Assembly: GCF_900129025.1 (NCBI RefSeq)
Contig: NZ_FQUM01000004.1
Coordinates: 372,001-436,000, forward strand
Direction: 5' to 3'
From: Mariniphaga anaerophila
Lineage (GTDB): Bacteria > Bacteroidota > Bacteroidia > Bacteroidales > Prolixibacteraceae
Length of the DNA: 64,000 nucleotides
Notes under the pieces: generated by a model
Told to the model about the DNA's origin: nothing
What the model saw: the letters and a program-made list of their open reading frames with translations, nothing else
The model's database searches: none
Made by a program: the position numbers and the translations under genes
Part shown: positions 60,222-64,000 of the stretch, one piece after another
Numbering within the stretch: the stretch's first letter is position 1
How the letters are laid out: each line of letters opens with the position of its first letter

Positions 60222-62693
60222 CTACGCGGGATCCACGTCCACATTTACCATGCAACTGCTGTTTTCGGGCTGACTGCGAACCCAACTGATATTTTCCAGA
60301 ATAAACCGCTTTACATCGGCCAGCGGCAGCCCCGGGTGTATTTTCACCCAGATTTCTTTGTGATACCAAAGTTGGATGCGGCTTACCAATGGAAACTCAG
60401 GGCCTAAAACAGTCAGGTCCCGGCTCCTTTTCAATAAATTAGCCAACTGCCCGGCTGCCCGGTCAACCGTTTCTGGTTTTTTATGCTTCACCACCAGTTT
60501 TATCAATCTGAAGTAAGGTGGATATTTAAACAACCTGCGTTCTGTCATTTGCGTATTGAAAGCCGCCCGGTAGTCCTGTTGCCGGATAAGCTCTATTAAA
60601 GGATGCTCGGGATGCGAAGTTTGCACAACCACCTTTCCGCGGTTGTATTTTCTGCCGGCACGCCCGCTAACCTGCGAAATAAGCTGATAAGCCCTTTCGT
60701 GTGCCCGAAAATCAGGAAAATTGATCAAATTATCCGCATTTAAAATTCCCACAACGCTAACGTGTTCAAAGTCGAGCCCTTTGGTTACCATCTGAGTTCC
60801 AATCAGAATGTCGGTTTTCCGGGACTCGAGGTTGTGAATAATCCTTCCAAAAGCATTTTTCGAACGGGTGGTATCTAAATCCATCCGGTCAATCCGTTTT
60901 CCCGGGAACAGCGGCTTCAATTCATCCTCAATTTTCTCAGTTCCAAATCCGCGTGTTTTAATTTCAGGAGAACCGCATTCCGGACATTCGGGCGGCATAG
61001 CAATGCTAAACCCACAATAATGGCAGCTCAACCGTTTTTTAAATTTGTGGTACGTAAGACTCACGTCGCAGTTTTCGCATTTTGGTATCCAGCCGCATGT
61101 AAAACACTGAATAAACGGAGAATACCCCCGCCTGTTCTGAAAAAGAATGACCTGTTCCCGGTTGTTCAATGCATCTTCCATCAAACCAAAAAGTTCGGGA
61201 GTAAGCACCGAGTGCATTTGTTTTCTTTTCCAGGCGCGTGTTAAATCGGCTACAATAATCTCGGGCAGCTCCACATTCGAATGCCTTTTGGTTAGGCTTA
61301 CCAGCCCGTATTTTCCCATTAAAGCGTTGTAAAAACTCTCATACGACGGCGTGGCTGAACCCAACAAAACATTTGCATTGTTTTGTTTTCCCAGAACAAT
61401 TGCCATATCGCGGGCATGGTACCTGGGAGCCGGATCGAATTGCTTGAACGAATTTTCGTGTTCTTCGTCGACAATTACCAGTCCCAAATTAGAAAACGGC
61501 AAAAACACCGACGAGCGCGCGCCCAGAACTACTTGGTAACCTTCGCCCGGATCGGATTGAAACAGCAGTACTTTCTTCCAGATTTCGACCCGTTCCTGGC
61601 TGTTCAGCCTCGAGTGATAAATTCCCACTTTCGAGCCGAAAACATTTTTAAGCCGTTCAACAATCTGGGTTGTAAGTGCAATTTCAGGCAACAGATAAAG
61701 CGCCTGCTTCCCTTGCTTCAGCGTTTCGTCTATCAAATGAATATAAATTTCTGTTTTGCCACTGGCAGTAATTCCGTGAATTAGCGTAACCAGATTATTA
61801 TCGAAACAGGTTTTTACCTCTGCCAATGCCTGTTGCTGGTATTTGTTCAGCAGGTTCAAATCGGCCTGTTTGGAAGTGTTCGTCTCAATTCGCGACACCT
61901 GCTGTTGAAACGACTTCAGAATTTTCTTCTGTACCAGCCCTTCCAAAATGGCAGAGCTGAAATTCGTTCCTTTTAAGAGTTCTTTTTTGCTCACCACAGG
62001 TTGTTCCGCAGCCTGAAATGCGCCGGTTTTTTCAACAAAATGAACCAGCAATTCCTGCTGTTTTTTTGCGCGTTGCAACGACTCTTCTTTTTCCAGAAGG
62101 TCTTTTTCTGATTTAATATCGGGATGCAACCTGACCCAGGTTTCTGATTTCGCTTTGTATTTTGCGTCTATTTTCTCTTCAACCTGAATGATGTGCTTAT
62201 CGAGAAGTGATTTTAATGCCGCGTAAGAAAAATCGAGGCCAAGCTTTTTCTGCAAAGAATCCGGCGTTGAAACATCCTGCTTAATCAACTCCAGAATACG
62301 AAACTCTTTTTCGCCAATTTCCTGTTCGTCGTCGTTGCCCGTTAAACTGATTTTCGATTTGCTTTCCAACTTTAAACCGGTTGGCAACGCCGCACGAAAA
62401 ACATCGCCCAAAGTGCAGCAATAGTAACCTGCCATCCATTTCCAAAGCTCCAGGTTTTGAGGCAAAATCACAGGTTCTTCGTCCAAAAGCTGAACAATTT
62501 CTTTTAAATCGATGTTTGCGGGAGCGTCTTCTGAAAGGGACAAAACCAAGGCGGCATAAAATTTTTTTGCCCCAAATTGCACAACTACCCTTTGTCCCGG
62601 TTTTATCTGCAACTGCCACTTTTCAGGCACGCGATACGTAAACGCATCGTGCAAAGGCAGGGGCAAAATAACCTGGGCAAATATTTCGGGCAT
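60222..62693 (-). CDS. priA: Primosomal replication helicase PriA
   Basis: 823 residues from ATG 62693; a TTG nine codons upstream was rejected. The N-terminal DNA-binding domain begins EIFAQVILPLPLHDAFTY. The helicase core has Walker A HGITASGKTEIYIHL and the DEEH box in LVIVDEEHENSFKQFDP. The zinc region is CFTCGWIPKCENCDVSL then LSCHYCGF and CPECGS, eight cysteines in PriA spacing. C-terminal helicase motifs (VSGRAGRKYNRGKVVVQT) follow. It restarts stalled replication forks. Normal length. Confidence 0.96.
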   Translation of the reverse strand: MPEIFAQVILPLPLHDAFTYRVPEKWQLQIKPGQRVVVQFGAKKFYAALVLSLSEDAPANIDLKEIVQLLDEEPVILPQNLELWKWMAGYYCCTLGDVFRAALPTGLKLESKSKISLTGNDDEQEIGEKEFRILELIKQDVSTPDSLQKKLGLDFSYAALKSLLDKHIIQVEEKIDAKYKAKSETWVRLHPDIKSEKDLLEKEESLQRAKKQQELLVHFVEKTGAFQAAEQPVVSKKELLKGTNFSSAILEGLVQKKILKSFQQQVSRIETNTSKQADLNLLNKYQQQALAEVKTCFDNNLVTLIHGITASGKTEIYIHLIDETLKQGKQALYLLPEIALTTQIVERLKNVFGSKVGIYHSRLNSQERVEIWKKVLLFQSDPGEGYQVVLGARSSVFLPFSNLGLVIVDEEHENSFKQFDPAPRYHARDMAIVLGKQNNANVLLGSATPSYESFYNALMGKYGLVSLTKRHSNVELPEIIVADLTRAWKRKQMHSVLTPELFGLMEDALNNREQVILFQNRRGYSPFIQCFTCGWIPKCENCDVSLTYHKFKKRLSCHYCGFSIAMPPECPECGSPEIKTRGFGTEKIEDELKPLFPGKRIDRMDLDTTRSKNAFGRIIHNLESRKTDILIGTQMVTKGLDFEHVSVVGILNADNLINFPDFRAHERAYQLISQVSGRAGRKYNRGKVVVQTSHPEHPLIELIRQQDYRAAFNTQMTERRLFKYPPYFRLIKLVVKHKKPETVDRAAGQLANLLKRSRDLTVLGPEFPLVSRIQLWYHKEIWVKIHPGLPLADVKRFILENISWVRSQPENSSCMVNVDVDPA

Positions 62694-62755
62694 TGGTGTT
62701 GTTTTTGAATCGTTCCCCAAAGAAACGAAAAATAAAAAACAATAATCCCCGGGAT

Positions 62756-63622
62756 TCAGGAAGGATTTCGCTGATTAATCCATTCTGCTATTTCTTCCAT
62801 TAACCAGTTGGGAGTTGAAGTAGCACCGCAAATACCAACAGATTCTGCACCATCGAGCCAGGCCGGATCGATTTCCGAAGTTCTTGCAACATGATGGGTG
62901 CGGGGATTTTCTTCTTTGCAAATAGTATACAGATACCAGCCATTGGAACTTTTGTGACCGGCCACAAACAACACAACATCAAACTCCTTTGCAAATTGTT
63001 TTAAATGAGGGACCCTGTTTGAAACCTGCCGGCAGATGGAATCTTTTATCTCCAGCCCCACGCCAGGTTGCATGCTGCTTTTCACTTTATCGGCAATGGC
63101 ATAAAAATCCTCCACTCGCTTTGTGGTCTGAGAGTAAAGTGACACCGGGCGGGAAAAATCGATTTGGCTGACATCGTTGATACTTTCCAGCACAATTGCC
63201 TTATTTTCGATCTGACCGTCAAGCCCAATAATTTCGGCATGCCCTTTTTTCCCATAAATTACGACCTGCCCGTCTTTGTCTTTATTACTTTCGTACGAAC
63301 CCTTTACTTTTTCCTGAAGTGTTAATACAACCGGACAGGTTGCATCAATCAATTCGATGTTATTCTTTTTGGCATGTTCGTATGTTTCGGGCGGTTCGCC
63401 ATGCGCACGGATGAGTACTTTACAGTCTTTCATTTGCATATACTCGTCCCTTGAAACGGATTGCAGCCCCATTTTTTCGAGGCGTTCCACTTCCATTCCG
63501 TTGTGCACAATATCACCCAGGCAGTATAATTTATCCGTTGTTTTTAATTCGTTTTCGGCTGATTTAATGGCTTTTATTACACCAAAACAAAAGCCGGAAC
63601 GTCTGTCAATCTCAACTCTCAT
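62756..63622 (-). CDS. ispH: 4-hydroxy-3-methylbut-2-enyl diphosphate reductase
   Basis: 288 residues, last step of the MEP isoprenoid pathway. The three [4Fe-4S] cysteines are in RRSGFCFGVIKAI (C12), LIDATCPVVLTLQ (near residue 95) and SVGICGATSTPNW (near 268). The histidine motifs HNGMEVERLEKMG and IRAHGEPPETYEHA are also present. Its first 11 bases overlap the cmk stop region, so the two genes are translationally coupled. It supplies precursors for the undecaprenyl carrier made by uppS. Confidence 0.96.
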   Translation of the reverse strand: MRVEIDRRSGFCFGVIKAIKSAENELKTTDKLYCLGDIVHNGMEVERLEKMGLQSVSRDEYMQMKDCKVLIRAHGEPPETYEHAKKNNIELIDATCPVVLTLQEKVKGSYESNKDKDGQVVIYGKKGHAEIIGLDGQIENKAIVLESINDVSQIDFSRPVSLYSQTTKRVEDFYAIADKVKSSMQPGVGLEIKDSICRQVSNRVPHLKQFAKEFDVVLFVAGHKSSNGWYLYTICKEENPRTHHVARTSEIDPAWLDGAESVGICGATSTPNWLMEEIAEWINQRNPS

Positions 63623-64000
63623 TTCCTTCCATTTTTTCGGTTGCTTTTTCCAAACTCCACTGCAACTGTTCTTGCCGCGTAAGATTACTGTTGTCTAAAA
63701 CAATGGCATCGTCGGCTTTTCTTAACGGACTAATTTCGCGTCCGGAATCAATTGTATCCCGGTCTTCCACATTTTTCAGAATCTCGTCAAAATCTACGTC
63801 AAGCCCTTTTTGCTTCAACTCCAGATACCGTCGTTGTGCCCTGATTTGAGGTGATGCTGTCATGAAAATTTTCAGTTCTGCATCAGGAAAGACCACTGTG
63901 CCAATATCACGGCCATCCATTACTATGCCTTTGTTTTTTCCGTTTTCGCGTTGCTGTTTCACCATTTCGTGACGCACCTCGCCGATGGTACTAATCGGGC
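63612..64000 (-). CDS. cmk: Cytidylate kinase, 5' part cut off by the window edge
   Basis: About 129 C-terminal codons are visible. The stretch GIVMDGRDIGTVVFPDAELKIF (residues unnumbered because the start is missing) and the following ASPQIRAQRRYLELKQKG, with EDRDTIDSGREISPL, are characteristic of CMP/dCMP kinase: D-G-R-D-I-G-T, the LID region, and the R-D-x-x-D-S-x-R-x-x-x-P motif. It recycles CMP and dCMP. The frame is open to the window edge, and the 3' end overlaps ispH by 11 bases. Confidence 0.93.
   Translation of the reverse strand, partial: PISTIGEVRHEMVKQQRENGKNKGIVMDGRDIGTVVFPDAELKIFMTASPQIRAQRRYLELKQKGLDVDFDEILKNVEDRDTIDSGREISPLRKADDAIVLDNSNLTRQEQLQWSLEKATEKMEGNES

Noticed and set aside
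54975-64000. parS sites expected near parA/parB
   Set aside because: I looked for TTTCACGTGAAA-like or TTCCACGTGGAA-like palindromes by eye and found none; sites may lie elsewhere on the chromosome or be missed by eye.
1-64000. tRNA, rRNA, insertion sequences, prophage, integron or CRISPR
   Set aside because: No cloverleaf-like, transposase, integrase or spaced-repeat pattern was seen in any gap; gaps are short and explained by promoters, terminators or the one pseudogene.

Overview
The window looks like an ordinary chromosomal core region of a Bacteroidota bacterium. Bacteroidales/Marinilabiliales-type is my best guess, inferred from gene content and order and not from any search. Supporting marks are the PorG-UppS-BamA-Skp-Skp cluster (PorG belongs to the type IX secretion system), an animal/fungal-type GT3 glycogen synthase, type B ribosomal protein L31, a Bacteroidota-type arginine cluster (argR-GNAT-argG-argC-argD-proC-proB), and repeated TAnnTTTG -7 promoter elements (the Bacteroidota sigma-ABfr consensus) upstream of genes. 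I see no rRNA, tRNA, insertion sequence, prophage or CRISPR array.

Layout. 1-6033 (minus): arginine/proline operon from argR to a truncated proB. 6034-6251: a divergent control region with two ARG boxes exactly 21 bp apart over the argR promoter, and a carAB leader that encodes a possible 27-residue peptide ending inside a terminator-like hairpin. 6252-10585 (plus): carAB. 10675-16269 (minus): a TetR-controlled efflux operon (TolC, HlyD, two ABC-2 permeases) with no ATPase gene. 16509-17892: a second TetR gene and a beta-barrel protein. 17950-25190 (mostly minus): a possible 50-residue ORF, an HMA-domain lipoprotein, a DUF302 protein, lon with a structured leader, rpmE2, a YghO-like acyltransferase with a decayed tandem copy behind it, an outer-membrane protein, and tpx.

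25344-30559 (plus): S9 peptidase, a small membrane protein, a Gfo/Idh/MocA oxidoreductase and malQ. 30556-32169 (minus): an alpha/beta hydrolase and pdxJ. 32235-39447 (plus): a CBS protein, nadK, porG, uppS, bamA and two skp/ompH genes, an envelope-biogenesis block. 39589-42273: GT3 glycogen synthase and murI. 42288-46205 (minus): a kinase/nucleotidyltransferase/MFS set that looks like amino-sugar salvage to a UDP-sugar, then a gamma carbonic anhydrase. 46409-49296: korAB. 49371-50726 (minus): gdhA. 51355-54956: leuS and a DUF5995 protein. 54975-64000 (minus): mltD-like transglycosylase, DUF5683 protein, parB, parA, a heptose-7-phosphate kinase, priA, ispH and a truncated cmk.

Much of the window serves nitrogen and carbamoyl-phosphate metabolism (arg, pro, car, gdh) and the cell envelope (bam, por, upp, mur, hld, mlt). 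The features most worth a second look are regulatory or degenerate: the ARG-box pair, the carAB leader, the folded lon leader, the gap-free pseudogene copy, the glycine/tyrosine-rich BamA loop, and the ATPase-less efflux operon.
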